This document shows, in pieces, positions 1 through 8,913 of a stretch of DNA of 64,000 nucleotides. The position numbers and the translations under genes were made by a program. The stretch covers positions 639,563 to 703,562 of the forward strand of contig JAWDKM010000002.1 in the NCBI GenBank assembly GCA_032464575.1. The letters are read 5' to 3'. How positions within the stretch are numbered: the stretch's first letter is position 1; every line of letters starts with the position of its first letter. Under the pieces are notes generated by a model. It was given only the letters and a program-made list of their open reading frames with translations. It was not told the origin of the DNA and did not search any database. The DNA is from Pontivivens sp032464575 (GTDB lineage: Bacteria; Pseudomonadota; Alphaproteobacteria; Rhodobacterales; Rhodobacteraceae).

Positions 1-202
1 CGGCGTGGTCATCGCCCTCGACATCCCGCCCGGCAATGCGCAGGTCTGGCGCGACGCGGTTATCGCTGCGGCGCTCGCCTGCGTTTCCGCGCTCGCGGCG
101 GTCGCTCTGATGATGAAATTCCTGGAGCGCGTCAGCTATACGCCCTACGTTATTTACCGCGTTGTACTGGGGCTGATCCTCTTGGGGATCGCCTATACCT
201 AG
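1..202 (+). CDS. uppP: Undecaprenyl-diphosphatase, C-terminal part (cut by window start)
   Basis: Only the last 66 or so codons lie in the window. The fragment is hydrophobic, with a helix around residues 20-38 and a second after the segment YTPYVIYRVVLG, which matches the conserved C-terminal end of the BacA/UppP membrane phosphatase. That family recycles undecaprenyl pyrophosphate, the lipid carrier for peptidoglycan precursors, at the inner membrane. The stop codon TAG at 200-202 shares bases with the stop of the convergent gene on the minus strand. The 5' part is outside the window, so completeness cannot be judged. Confidence 0.85.
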   Translation, partial: GVVIALDIPPGNAQVWRDAVIAAALACVSALAAVALMMKFLERVSYTPYVIYRVVLGLILLGIAYT

Positions 203-1188
203 CGCAGGTTCTTCGCCGACTCGATGATCTCGGAATATTGCCCGTTCGGGCGGAACCGCCAGAGATAACTGTCGAGGATGCCGTCCATGTCGCGCGGCTC
301 GATGCCCAGGTCGGCGAAGCCGCGCGCGTCGTCAGCCACCACATTGTCCCGCGCCAGCAGCTTGACCTGATCCGGCGTCAGGATCGAGTTCGGCACCGCA
401 CCCAACGTCAGGATCGGCAGCAGGTTCAATACGTAGCCCTGCAGCTTCGCGATGCTCATCGGTACCGGCATCAGTACCCGGCGGCGGCGGATCACGCGCA
501 GCAACCGCTCCATCAACTCGCGGAAGGTCTCGACATCCGGCCCGCCAAGCTCATAGATCCCGGGCTCCGCCTTGCCGTCGATGGCGAGCAGGGCGGCCTT
601 CGCCACGTCATCGACATAGACCGGCTGGAACCGCGTCGTGCCGCCGACCAGCGGCAGCATCGGCACGCCCTTGGCCATCCCGCCGAAACGGTTGAAGAAC
701 TCGTCCTCCGGTCCGAAGACGATGGAGGGGCGCAGGATCACGGCGCCCGGAAACGCTTCCATCACCTGCTGCTCGCCGACGCCCTTGGTCCGGGCGTAGT
801 TGCTGTCGCTATCGGCATCCGCCCCGATCGCGGACAGGTGGACGAGGCGCTCGACCCCTTCCTCCTTCGCAATGCGGGCGATCCGGCCCGCACCTTCGGC
901 CTGCACCGCGTCGAACTTCTGCTTGCCGTCGGGAAAGAGTATGCCGACGCAGTTCACCACCGCGACCGTTCCGGCAATGGCCGCGCGGGTCGATGCATCG
1001 TCCCGGATGTTGGCCTGCACCGGCTGGACCTGTCCGACGGTGCCGTAGGTCATGGTAAACATCGCTTCGTTCGGGCGGCGCACGGCGACCCTCACCCGAT
1101 ATCCCGCATGTGCCAGCGCCTGCACGATATAGCGGCCGACAAAACCGGACCCGCCGAAAACGGTGACGATGGGCGACTGCAGGGTCAT
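199..1188 (-). CDS. Complex I NDUFA9-subunit-family NAD(P)-binding protein
   Basis: This 329-residue protein belongs to the atypical SDR family related to the NDUFA9 subunit of mitochondrial complex I, which is common next to uppP in Rhodobacterales. The N terminus has a Rossmann nucleotide-binding motif (VFGGSGFVGRYIVQAL, residues about 10-25), followed by an arginine (VRRPNE) that suits NADPH. The motifs RPSIVFGPEDEFFNRF and FQPVYVDDVAKA are typical of the subgroup. The SDR active-site Tyr-Lys pair is partly kept (SNYARTKGVGE), so catalytic activity is uncertain. In bacteria the role is probably respiratory-chain assembly or quinone biosynthesis; this is inference from the family. It is convergent with uppP and the two stop codons overlap. 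Confidence 0.85.
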   Translation of the reverse strand: MTLQSPIVTVFGGSGFVGRYIVQALAHAGYRVRVAVRRPNEAMFTMTYGTVGQVQPVQANIRDDASTRAAIAGTVAVVNCVGILFPDGKQKFDAVQAEGAGRIARIAKEEGVERLVHLSAIGADADSDSNYARTKGVGEQQVMEAFPGAVILRPSIVFGPEDEFFNRFGGMAKGVPMLPLVGGTTRFQPVYVDDVAKAALLAIDGKAEPGIYELGGPDVETFRELMERLLRVIRRRRVLMPVPMSIAKLQGYVLNLLPILTLGAVPNSILTPDQVKLLARDNVVADDARGFADLGIEPRDMDGILDSYLWRFRPNGQYSEIIESAKNLR

Positions 1189-1263
1189 GGCGCAGCTCTC
1201 CTGGCTGGTGTGGTGCGCCTTTCCTATGCGGCGGCTGCGCAGGCGGCAAGCCCGCGGATCGCC

Positions 1264-1872
1264 TCACCCGCCGAAGGCGAGCTGAGCCGCGATGGTCCAC
1301 ATGATGCAGCCGACGAGCACCTCCAGCACTTGCCAGGCCCGCCGCCGGGCAAAGAGCGGCCGCACGAGTCGCGCCCCGAACCCCAGCGCAAAGAAGAAGG
1401 AGAAGGACGCCGCCACCGCCCCGGCGGTGAATTCCGTCCGCGCCCCTTCGAACTGCGTCGACACCGACCCGATCAGGAACACCGTGTCGAGGTAGACATG
1501 CGGGTTGAGCCAGGTCAGCGCGAGACATGTGGCAAGCGTGGCCCCTAGCGGCCGCCCGGCCCCCTGCGCGGGGTCGAGCCGTCCGCCGCCCCTCATGGCG
1601 GCTCGGAAGCTCAGCGCTCCATAGGCCAGCAGGAACACGACCCCGCCCCAGCGGAACGCCGGCTCGACCCAGGGTGCGGCCGCGATCACCGCGCCGAGGC
1701 CGAGGACGCCCGCAATGATCAGGATGGCATCCGACGTCGCACAGGTGAGGCAGACGGGGAGGACATGCTCCCCCCGCAGCCCCTGCCGCAGCACGAAGGC
1801 GTTCTGCGCCCCGATCACGAGGATCAGTCCGAGCCCCAGGCCGTAGCCAGACAATGCAGCGTCCATGTGCAC
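1264..1872 (-). CDS. LysE/ArgO-family amino acid exporter
   Basis: This 202-residue membrane protein has the LysE family signature near its N terminus (GYGLGLGLILVIGAQNAFVLRQGL) and five to six predicted helices. LysE/ArgO proteins export basic amino acids, mainly L-arginine and L-lysine. The LysR-type regulator ArgP starts only 56 bp away on the other strand, the classic arrangement for argP with argO. Expression is therefore probably induced by basic amino acids through ArgP bound in that short A/T-rich divergent space (1873-1928). Length is normal for the family. The exact substrate is inferred from context. Confidence 0.9.
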   Translation of the reverse strand: MHMDAALSGYGLGLGLILVIGAQNAFVLRQGLRGEHVLPVCLTCATSDAILIIAGVLGLGAVIAAAPWVEPAFRWGGVVFLLAYGALSFRAAMRGGGRLDPAQGAGRPLGATLATCLALTWLNPHVYLDTVFLIGSVSTQFEGARTEFTAGAVAASFSFFFALGFGARLVRPLFARRRAWQVLEVLVGCIMWTIAAQLAFGG

Positions 1873-1928
1873 CTCCCGTTTCGAACGGCAGGACTAGACG
1901 GCGGCTCTTTTGAAGTGAAATTAAACAT

Positions 1929-2852
1929 ATGCGCACCGATGAAGAAAAATTCAGGATGCTCGACTACCGTGCCCTCGCGGCGGTATCGGCCGTCCTGTCC
2001 ACCGGCAGTTTCGAGCGGGCGGCAGAGGCACTGTCGCTGACGCCCTCCGCGGTCTCGCAACGGGTCCGGCAGATCGAGGCCCGGATGGGGACCACGCTGA
2101 TCGTTCGCGGCCAGCCCTGCACCGCGACCGAGGCAGGGGCGCGGCTGCGCCGTCATGCCGAGGAGGTCCGGCTCCTGGAACAGCGCCTTCGCGTCGACTT
2201 CGGCGAGGTGGCGCCGGCCACCCTTCGGCTCGCGGTGAATGCGGACAGCCTCATTACCTGGTTTATCCCCGTGATGGCGGATTGCGCGCCGCTCCTATTC
2301 GACCTCGTGGTGGACGACCAGGACCACAGCGCCGAACGCCTGCTGCGCGGCGAGGTCTCGGGCGCGATCACCGCCTCCGACCGACCTGTGCAGGGCTGCG
2401 ACATCCGTCCCCTCGGCGCGCTGCGTTACCGGGCCGTGGCGAGCCCCGAGTACATCGCGCACTGGTTTCCGAATGGCGTCGATGTCGCGGGGCTGTCGCG
2501 CGCGCCGGCGCTGACCTACGACGCAAAGGACCGCCTGCAGATGCGCTGGGCCGAGGCCGCGACCGGCGCGCGACCGGTCCTGCCGACACACTGGCTGCCC
2601 TCGACCCGCGGTTTCACCGACGCTGCCCTCGCGGGCGTGGGCTGGGGCCTCAATCCGGAGGCACTGGTCCGCCACCATGTCGAGGCCGGCCGCCTCGTGG
2701 AACTGATCGAGGACAGCCCCCTCGACGTGCCCCTCTTCTGGCAATGGCCGCGCCGCCTCACCACGGCGCTCACCCCGGTGACGGAAGCCATTCGGGCCGC
2801 CGCCAAGGAGCACCTCTCACCCCCGCCCCGAAATCCGAAAGGCACCCGTTGA
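1929..2852 (+). CDS. argP: LysR-family regulator ArgP (IciA)
   Basis: This 307-residue LysR-type regulator has an N-terminal helix-turn-helix at about residues 12-60 (AAVSAVLSTGSFERAAEAL, then TPSAVSQRVRQIEARMG), followed by a periplasmic-binding-like effector domain. The LysR-ArgP subgroup activates the exporter gene argO and senses lysine or arginine. The divergent LysE gene 56 bp away supports the ArgP assignment over other LysR members. The ATG at 1929 lies within the A/T-rich spacer, and no strong Shine-Dalgarno is visible. Its 3' end is followed closely by tRNA-Leu. Confidence 0.88.
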   Translation: MRTDEEKFRMLDYRALAAVSAVLSTGSFERAAEALSLTPSAVSQRVRQIEARMGTTLIVRGQPCTATEAGARLRRHAEEVRLLEQRLRVDFGEVAPATLRLAVNADSLITWFIPVMADCAPLLFDLVVDDQDHSAERLLRGEVSGAITASDRPVQGCDIRPLGALRYRAVASPEYIAHWFPNGVDVAGLSRAPALTYDAKDRLQMRWAEAATGARPVLPTHWLPSTRGFTDAALAGVGWGLNPEALVRHHVEAGRLVELIEDSPLDVPLFWQWPRRLTTALTPVTEAIRAAAKEHLSPPPRNPKGTR

Positions 2853-2893
2853 CACCCCCGCCGCACCGGCGTAGACGACGCTCCACGACACCG

Positions 2894-2980
2894 GCCCAGG
2901 TGGCGGAATTGGTAGACGCGCCAGCTTCAGGTGCTGGTGTCCGTATGGACGTGGAGGTTCGAGTCCTCTCCTGGGCACCA
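2894..2980 (+). tRNA. tRNA-Leu (anticodon CAG)
   Basis: An 87-nt class II tRNA including the encoded CCA. The acceptor arms GCCCAGG (2894-2900) and CCTGGGC (2970-2976) pair perfectly, with discriminator A at 2977. The D region GCGGAATTGGTAGACGC is typical of tRNA-Leu. The anticodon stem CCAGC/GCTGG encloses loop TTCAGGT, giving anticodon CAG. A long variable arm follows, then the T arm GGAGG-TTCGAGT-CCTCT. The 3' flank carries no intact integrase, only decayed insertion sequences starting about 450 bp downstream. Confidence 0.97.
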
Positions 2981-3424
2981 TCGCAAAGCCGCAAAGTCTT
3001 TTTCGAGACTCAGTTCTCCTGGGTTTCGAGCAGGTCTTGGTCCGATTGTTCCACACAGTCCATGCTTACGTCGATGCTACCCCGAGGGTTCAGATCCATG
3101 GTCTGTCGTGCTTGGTTACTAGGATTTCATCGAATGGCCCGGCATCGTTCTCGAACCGAGACGGGCGGATGTTTATGCGCGCTTCATTGTCGATGTGCCA
3201 GGCGGCTAATGAATTGTTGCCAATGACGGTGTTGCCGGCATCTTTTTAAAGCAGGTTGGTTTGATATCATGCTCCTACATGCAGCAGCATCAGTGAGAAA
3301 CTGCTGCTGGCTGGGCGGTCGAATGAAACCGATCCCCCTTGCTCGGGGAACGACGCCTAAACCGCGAGAAGCGAGAGTTTTCTGCCTCCGATCGAGATGG
3401 GGGGCCGGTTGCGCCACCGGCGTC
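2981..3424. other. Gene-free stretch downstream of tRNA-Leu
   Basis: About 440 bp with lower GC than the surroundings and no convincing coding region on either strand. It lies between the tRNA gene and the decayed IS3 element. I see no full repeat of the tRNA 3' end that would mark an attachment site. It is probably decayed mobile-element or flanking DNA. Confidence 0.5.
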
Positions 3425-3507
3425 CTGAGCTACCCCCCCACAATCGGACAGTGACGGCAGCTACGATCTGACGTCTGCTGGTTTTCGGGAAAGCAGGAGG
3501 TCGGAAC

Positions 3508-3801
3508 ATGCCCAAACGCTGAAATCATGACGCGGGCTTCAAGGCTTGTGTGGCGCTCTAAACCTTGAAGGGAGGGTGCACGGGGTCGGAGCCGGCGGCG
3601 GAATACGGCGTGTATCCGACCATGATCCATCGAGGGAAGAACGCGTTGCTCGAGGGTGCGCCGGACATCTTCGAACGGGGCGAGACGCGGAGGGCCGAGG
3701 TCGATGAGGAGATGGTGCGATCGCTTCACGCCAAGATCGGGGAACTGGCCGTCGCCAACGATCTTTCGTCACGACAGCTCAAGCCCCGGGCCGGCAAGTG
3801 A
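3508..3801 (+). pseudogene. IS3-family transposase OrfA, broken
   Basis: Reading from the ATG at 3508 gives a protein like the HTH-containing OrfA of IS3 elements, with segments AAEYGVYPTMIHRGKNALLE and EEMVRSLHAKIGELAVANDL, but with in-frame stops at codons 5 and 18. OrfA normally binds the IS ends and forms the N-terminal half of the OrfAB transposase after a -1 frameshift. The leucine-zipper-like tail is preserved. The reading frame overlaps the orfB remnant by four bases. The gene is dead. Confidence 0.8.
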
Positions 3802-4790
3802 GGCGGACGATGATCGAACGCGACCACCCCATGCAGTCGATCGGGGCGCAATGCCGGATGCTGCCGATCTCGCGGTCGTCGTACTGCTGCACGCCGCAGG
3901 GTGAGACCGAGGTGAGCCCGGCGCTCCTGCAGCCGATGGTCCGGCCGTTCCCGGAAACCCCGCTCCATGGCGTCCGGCAGATGACCTGGCACCGGCAGAA
4001 CGGGGGCCATCCCGTGAACCAGAACCGCATCCGTCGACTGATGCGGCTCATGCGCCTCCCCCTCGGAGCATTGCTGCGCAATGCCCTTCTGCACACTGCC
4101 CTGCCGGGCAGTGGATGCCGATCGGCCAGAAGCCGAACGCCGGCCCGCCAAGGGGCACGAGACCTGCTCTTACCTTCTGACCCTTACCTTCTGGCCGCTA
4201 ACCGCCGGGCGGGCTGCGCGTGGATCGGCCCAACCAGGTCCCCCTCTCGGGATCATGCTGCGCATGACCCTGCCGGGCAGCGGGGCGCCGACATCACCGA
4301 CCTGCCGATGCAGCGGGGCTTCCTCTCCCCGGGGCCGTATGAACTGGTTCACCCGCAAGGTCCCGGCCTGGCATATCTCCGACACGTTGGAGGCGGATTT
4401 CTGCGTTGGGGCCCTGAACGAGGCGATCTGCCGCGTCGGCCCGGCCCCTGATCACGAACCCCGATCAAGGCTCGCCGTTCGCGTCCGTCGCCTGGACCGA
4501 CCGGCTGAAGCGGGCCGACTGAAGCGGACCGGCACCCGGATCCCGATGGACGGCAAGGGCCGGTGCCTCGACAACGTCTTCATCGAGCGTCTCTGGCGGT
4601 CCCCGAAGTCCGGGTGCGTCTGTCTGCACGCCTGGGAGACCGGCCGACAGGCCAAAGGCGGGCATTGGCCGATGGACGACCCTCTACACCCACCAGCGGC
4701 CCCATGCCGCCCATGGCGGACAGCCCCCCGCTGTGCTCCCCTTCAACCAGATCGAAACGACGAGCAGGCGCAGCGACCAGCTCAAATGTC
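3798..4790 (+). pseudogene. IS3-family transposase OrfB, broken
   Basis: Fragments of the DDE integrase-type OrfB are spread over at least two frames. The first part (from 3798) has MIERDHPMQSIGAQCRMLPI and NQNRIRRLMRLMRLP. After a frame change near 4100-4150 come MNWFTRKVPAWHISDTLEAD, KGRCLDNVFIERLWRSPKSG and LHAWETGRQAKGGHWPMDD. The last contains the region of the catalytic glutamate (FIERLWRS), while the first aspartate region is disrupted. An intact OrfB is about 280 residues in one frame, so this copy cannot encode an active enzyme. It is the 3' half of the IS3 remnant. Confidence 0.8.
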
Positions 4791-4839
4791 GCCAGATCTC
4801 GCCCAAGGATCAGGGAGCTGCTCACCTTTCGATCTCGCC

Positions 4840-5253
4840 GGGCCGGCATGTGACCACGCCCGCCATGCGCGGCAACCAATTCCGGAACGGCGCGCGTCGT
4901 ATCCGCGGTCTGCGACCGCGTCACCGGGTGAGAGATGGACGTCCAGAAGGTCCGCCCCGCCGCCTTGCCGGAAGCCCGCCCCGGCGAGAGCGTGATGGCC
5001 CGCGGCCGCCCGCGATGACCGACCATCGCGTCGATCTTCGCGCTCGGCCCGCCACGAGACCGACCGAGGGTGTGATCCGCTCCCGCCTTTCGAACCGCCG
5101 CCTCATGATGCGCGCGGACGATGATGTGGCTTGGTTGCCATCGAGCTTCTTGCGGTCGTCGAACCGCGGCACGCGGCGCAGCCCGTTCGGCAGCAGGGGC
5201 TCGATGATAGACCACTCCAAATCGGTCAACTCGTAACAGCGGCGCGCCGACAT
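4840..5253 (-). pseudogene. IS5-family transposase, truncated and frameshifted
   Basis: The start at 5253 reads MSARRCYELTDLEWSIIEPL followed by LPNGLRRVPRFDDRKKLDGN, the typical N terminus of IS5/IS427-group transposases. A deletion then joins it to a region resembling the catalytic part, found partly in another frame (DHTLGRSRGGPSAKIDAMV, then GRPRAITLSPGRA). The middle of the gene is missing. It abuts the right end of the IS3 remnant, suggesting one element landed near or in the other. The boundary at 4840 is approximate. Confidence 0.7.
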
Positions 5254-5326
5254 AAGCGCCCTTCCTCAAGAAGCTCGAACCAGATCGCCAGACAGTGCGA
5301 ATTCCATTCAGAAGTTCATGATGTAG

Positions 5327-5348
5327 ACCTCATGGAGTTCCATGAGGT
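5327..5348. repeat. 22-bp perfect palindrome
   Basis: Ten-base arms ACCTCATGGA and TCCATGAGGT are separated by GT. It lies between the IS5 remnant and the MORN gene terminator. It may be a REP-like unit, a leftover IS end or a protein-binding site; the sequence alone does not decide. Confidence 0.6.
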
Positions 5349-5466
5349 TCACTCCGACTGGTGGGCGTCCAAGCCTGCTTTGGCATCCTGGTTCGACAGG
5401 CAGCGGTCTCGGCCTTCGATGATCGGGACGGCTCCGAGGTAGCTGCAGCGATCGGGTCAACGAAAA

Positions 5467-5488
5467 GGGCCGCCTCAAAGGACGGCCC
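5467..5488 (-). terminator. Rho-independent terminator of the MORN gene
   Basis: GGGCCGCC and GGACGGCCC form a GC-rich hairpin with one bulge and a TCAAA loop. On the minus strand it is followed by a T run (TTTT, from plus-strand A at 5463-5466). It sits 23 bp after the stop of the MORN-repeat gene. Confidence 0.8.
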
Positions 5489-5510
5489 CTGCTTCTGCTG
5501 AAATGCCAGT

Positions 5511-6959
5511 TTACTCGGTCGTGTCGACGCCCGCTGCGGTGGCTTCCTCTTCGGTCGCCTGCTCGCCCTCGACCCAGTAGCCGTCGTAAACCTCGCCCGA
5601 GGCATAGGTCATCAGGCCGCGGCCTTGGCGCTGGCCGGCCACGAAGAAGCCCTCGTAGACGTCGCCGTTCGGGTACTTCGCCGTACCCTCGCCATCGATC
5701 TCGCCTGCGGCCCAGCCACCGACATACTCGAAGCCGTCGGGCATCGTGATCGTGCCCTCGCCCTCGCGCTGGCCGTTCACGAAGGTGCCGGTGTAGATCG
5801 TGCCGTCCGCGTAGGTCGCCACGCCGTCGCCGTGACGCAGCCCGTCGCGCCATTCGCCGGCATATTGGTAGCCGTCGTCATAGGTCATGACGCCGTAGCC
5901 GTGGTTGCGTGCATCCTTGAACTCGCCCTCGTAGACGAGGCCGTTGTCGTAGCGGGCCACGCCCTCGCCCTCGATCACGCCCTCGATCCACTGGCCATCA
6001 TAGGAAGAACCGTCGGGGTACGTGATCTTGCCGGCGCCGTGCGACAGGTCGTTGAGGAAGGCGCCCTCGTAGACCGAACCGTCGGGATAGCGAACGAGGC
6101 CTGTACCCTCGATCCGGCCCTCGACCCAGGAGCCCTCGTAGACGTAGCCGTCGGTGCCCTGGAACGTGCCCTGGCCGTCGCGCAGGTCGCCCGCGAACTC
6201 GCCCTCGTAGATGTCGCCGTTCGCGTAGGTGGCGATGCCGGTCCCTTCGCGCTGGCCATCGACGAGCGTGCCTTCATAGACGTCGCCGTTCGGCTGCGTC
6301 AGCTTGCCGTCACCGTTGATCTGGTTGTCGGCCCACTGGCCTTCGTAGATCAGTCCGTCGGGCAGCACCAGGGTGCCTTCGCCCTCGCGGATGCCGCGCA
6401 CGACGTCGCCCTCGTAGACCGCGCCATCCGGGTAGGTGATCTTGCCGGTCCCGTCCTTGGTCCCGTCGATCCAGGTGCCCTCGTAGCGATAACCGTTCGG
6501 CGAGATCATCGTGCCCTGGCCGTGGTGGACCGAGTTCTGGAACTCGCCCTCGTAGCGCACGCCGTTGGCGTAGACCGCGACACCGTTGCCCGAGATCACA
6601 CTGTCCACCCATTCGCCCTCATAGGTGCCGCCGTCCGAGAAGACGATGGAGCCCTGGCCGTGCGGCTGCCCATTCAGGAACTGTCCGGTGTAGACTGAAC
6701 CATTCGGGAACTTGGCGACGCCGTCACCCTCGATCCGGCCCTCGACCCAAGTGCCCGTGTATTCATAGCCGTTGGGCAGGCGGTAGGTGCCCTGGCCGTG
6801 CTGCAGCCCGTCCTTGAACTCGCCCTCGTAGACGCCGCCGGTGTCGTACTGGCGCGTCTGGACGGCTCCCTCGGATTGGGCATGTGCGGCGATGTTGCCG
6901 AAGGCCACCGCGCTCATCCCGATCGCAGCAACCGTCAGGTACGAAAAACGTGTCTTCAT
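5511..6959 (-). CDS. Secreted MORN-repeat protein (18 full repeats)
   Basis: This 482-residue protein has a signal peptide at about residues 1-28, ending AAHAQ. From residue 44 come 18 consecutive MORN units of exactly 23 residues, each of the form Y-E-G-x-(F/W)-x-x-G-x-x-x-G-x-G, plus a partial nineteenth and a short acidic tail. Units tend to alternate between an F and a W at position 5. MORN arrays form elongated beta-hairpin solenoids that bind proteins or lipids in eukaryotes; the bacterial role is largely unknown. I chose the ATG at 6959 over one 31 codons upstream because it begins the signal peptide. The gene is monocistronic with its own terminator. Confidence 0.9.
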   Translation of the reverse strand: MKTRFSYLTVAAIGMSAVAFGNIAAHAQSEGAVQTRQYDTGGVYEGEFKDGLQHGQGTYRLPNGYEYTGTWVEGRIEGDGVAKFPNGSVYTGQFLNGQPHGQGSIVFSDGGTYEGEWVDSVISGNGVAVYANGVRYEGEFQNSVHHGQGTMISPNGYRYEGTWIDGTKDGTGKITYPDGAVYEGDVVRGIREGEGTLVLPDGLIYEGQWADNQINGDGKLTQPNGDVYEGTLVDGQREGTGIATYANGDIYEGEFAGDLRDGQGTFQGTDGYVYEGSWVEGRIEGTGLVRYPDGSVYEGAFLNDLSHGAGKITYPDGSSYDGQWIEGVIEGEGVARYDNGLVYEGEFKDARNHGYGVMTYDDGYQYAGEWRDGLRHGDGVATYADGTIYTGTFVNGQREGEGTITMPDGFEYVGGWAAGEIDGEGTAKYPNGDVYEGFFVAGQRQGRGLMTYASGEVYDGYWVEGEQATEEEATAAGVDTTE

Positions 6960-7188
6960 CCGTCCAACGCGCCAGGGTTGGTGACCCCGGCTCCCCTCAT
7001 AAGTGATACCGCGTCCGGGCGGTTCTTCATCCCTCGCCGACACTATTTGCATCGGTCAATTGTGACAACTCCGGATTGAGACCCGCGACGTCTCGTCGAT
7101 CACGATTCTAAGGCAATCCGCTTGCACCGTCCCATGTGCCCACGATATGCGGCCACATTGAGGCGGCTCGTTGCGAGAAAGGCACGGC

Positions 7189-8856
7189 ATGATGGACCGG
7201 TTCCGGCTGACGATGGCGCAACTTAACCCCGTGGTGGGGGATTTCACGGCCAACCTCAACAAGGCGCGCGTCGCCCACGCGGCCGGGCGGGAGGCGGGCG
7301 CCGATCTGGTGGCGCTGCCCGAGATGTTCCTGACCGGCTACCAGACCGTCGATCTGGGGCGGAAGCCCGCCTTCGTCGCCGATGCGATCGAGCGTGTGCG
7401 GGCGCTGGCGCGCGAGCTTGCCGACGGCCCCGCGCTCGGCATCGGGGCGCCGTTCCTCGAGGGCACCGATCTCTACAACGCCTACTGGCTGCTCGACGGC
7501 GGCGAGGTCCTCGCTGTCATCAAGAAGCAGATGCTGCCCAATGACAGCGTCTTCGATGAGAAGCGGGTCTATGTTCCCGCCGCACCGCAGGGTCCAGTGA
7601 GCCTGCGCGGCTGGCGCGTCGGCATCCCGATCTGCGAGGATTCGTGGCATCCCGGCCCGGTGGAGACGCTGGAGGAGACGGGGGCCGAGTTCCTCTTCGT
7701 GCCCAACGGCTCGCCCTATCACCGTGCCAAGCACGACCGGCGGATGAATCACATGGTCGCCCGCGTGGTCGAGAGCGGGCTGCCGCTCGCCTATCTCAAC
7801 ATGGTCGGCGGCCAGGATGACCAGATCTTCGACGGCTGCTCCTTCGCGCTGAACCCGCATGGACAACTTGCCGCACTCTTCCCCAGCTTCGACGAGGCGA
7901 TCCGCACGCTGGAGGTCGAGCGCGCGGCCGAAGGTGCCCGCATCGTCCCGGCGGAGGAGACGCGGCTGCCCGACGACACCGCCCTCGACTACCGCGCGAT
8001 GGTCGAAAGCGTGCGCGACTACTGGGCCAAGACCGGGTTCGAGAAGGCGCTGCTCGGCCTATCCGGCGGGATCGATTCGGCTCTGACCGCGGCCGTCGCC
8101 GCCGATGCGCTGGGGCCGGAGAATGTCCGCTGCGTCATGCTGCCCTCCGAATACACGTCCTCTCACTCGCTGGAGGATGCGGAAGCCTGCGCCAAGGCGC
8201 TCGGCTGCCGCTACGACTACGTGCCGATCGACGCGCCCCGCGCCGCGGTGACGGACACGCTGGCCCCGCTCTTCAATGGCACCTCGCCCGGCATCGCGGA
8301 GGAGAACATCCAGTCGCGCCTGCGCGGTCTCCTTCTGATGGCGCTGTCCAACAAGTACGGGGAAATGCTGCTGACCACCGGCAACAAGTCGGAGGTCGCG
8401 GTGGGCTACGCGACGATCTACGGCGACATGTCAGGTGCCTACAACCCGCTGAAGGACCTCTACAAGACGCGGGTCTTCGCCACCTCCGCCTGGCGCAACG
8501 CGAATCACGATCCCGCCTGGATGCGCGCCCCCGCCGGTGAGGTCATTCCCCAGCGCATCATCGACAAGCCGCCCTCGGCCGAGCTGCGCCCCGATCAGAA
8601 GGACGAGGACAGCCTGCCGCCCTACAACGTACTCGACGGCATTCTGGAGATGCTGATCGAGGGCGAACGGTCGGTGGAGGATTGCGTCGCCGCGGGCTAC
8701 GACCGGGACACGGCGGCGAAGGTGGAGCACCTGCTCTACATCGCGGAGTACAAGCGCTTCCAGTCCGCACCGGGCACCCGTCTGACCACCCGCGCCTTCT
8801 GGCTGGACCGCCGCTATCCCATCGTCAACCGCTGGCGGTCCGCCGGAAATCAGTAG
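7189..8856 (+). CDS. nadE: NAD+ synthase, glutamine-hydrolysing
   Basis: This 555-residue two-domain enzyme makes NAD+ from deamido-NAD+, ATP and glutamine in the cytoplasm. The N-terminal nitrilase-type glutaminase (about residues 5-260) shows the Glu-Lys-Cys triad in LVALPEMFLTGY, VIKKQMLPND and VGIPICEDSWHP. The C-terminal synthetase has the pyrophosphate loop LLGLSGGIDSALTAAVAA and the motif TTGNKSEVAVGYATIYGD. Starts are possible at TTG 7171, ATG 7189 and ATG 7192. I prefer 7189 because AGAAAGG lies about 6 bp upstream. Length is normal for the family. Confidence 0.95.
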   Translation: MMDRFRLTMAQLNPVVGDFTANLNKARVAHAAGREAGADLVALPEMFLTGYQTVDLGRKPAFVADAIERVRALARELADGPALGIGAPFLEGTDLYNAYWLLDGGEVLAVIKKQMLPNDSVFDEKRVYVPAAPQGPVSLRGWRVGIPICEDSWHPGPVETLEETGAEFLFVPNGSPYHRAKHDRRMNHMVARVVESGLPLAYLNMVGGQDDQIFDGCSFALNPHGQLAALFPSFDEAIRTLEVERAAEGARIVPAEETRLPDDTALDYRAMVESVRDYWAKTGFEKALLGLSGGIDSALTAAVAADALGPENVRCVMLPSEYTSSHSLEDAEACAKALGCRYDYVPIDAPRAAVTDTLAPLFNGTSPGIAEENIQSRLRGLLLMALSNKYGEMLLTTGNKSEVAVGYATIYGDMSGAYNPLKDLYKTRVFATSAWRNANHDPAWMRAPAGEVIPQRIIDKPPSAELRPDQKDEDSLPPYNVLDGILEMLIEGERSVEDCVAAGYDRDTAAKVEHLLYIAEYKRFQSAPGTRLTTRAFWLDRRYPIVNRWRSAGNQ

Positions 8857-8913
8857 GCGCGCGGCGCGGCCGCTCCATATTGTTTCGCGAGCATCACGTT
8901 GGGGGACGGTCCG

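Larger units (their letters stand above)
3425..4824 (+). mobile_element. Decayed IS3-family insertion sequence
   Basis: A roughly 1.4-kb stretch contains broken orfA and orfB homologues of an IS3-type element in the usual order and near-overlapping layout. A candidate left end, TGAGCTACCCCCCCACAATC, begins at 3425. A diverged inverted counterpart (GGGAGCTGCTCA) ends near 4824. No clear flanking target duplication is visible. Multiple stops and frameshifts show the element is inactive. The ends are approximate because the terminal repeats have drifted. Confidence 0.65.

Noticed and set aside
2970..3025. Attachment-site repeat of the tRNA-Leu 3' end
   Set aside because: Only a short match (TCTCCTGGG) recurs downstream, too short to support an att site, and no integrase is present.
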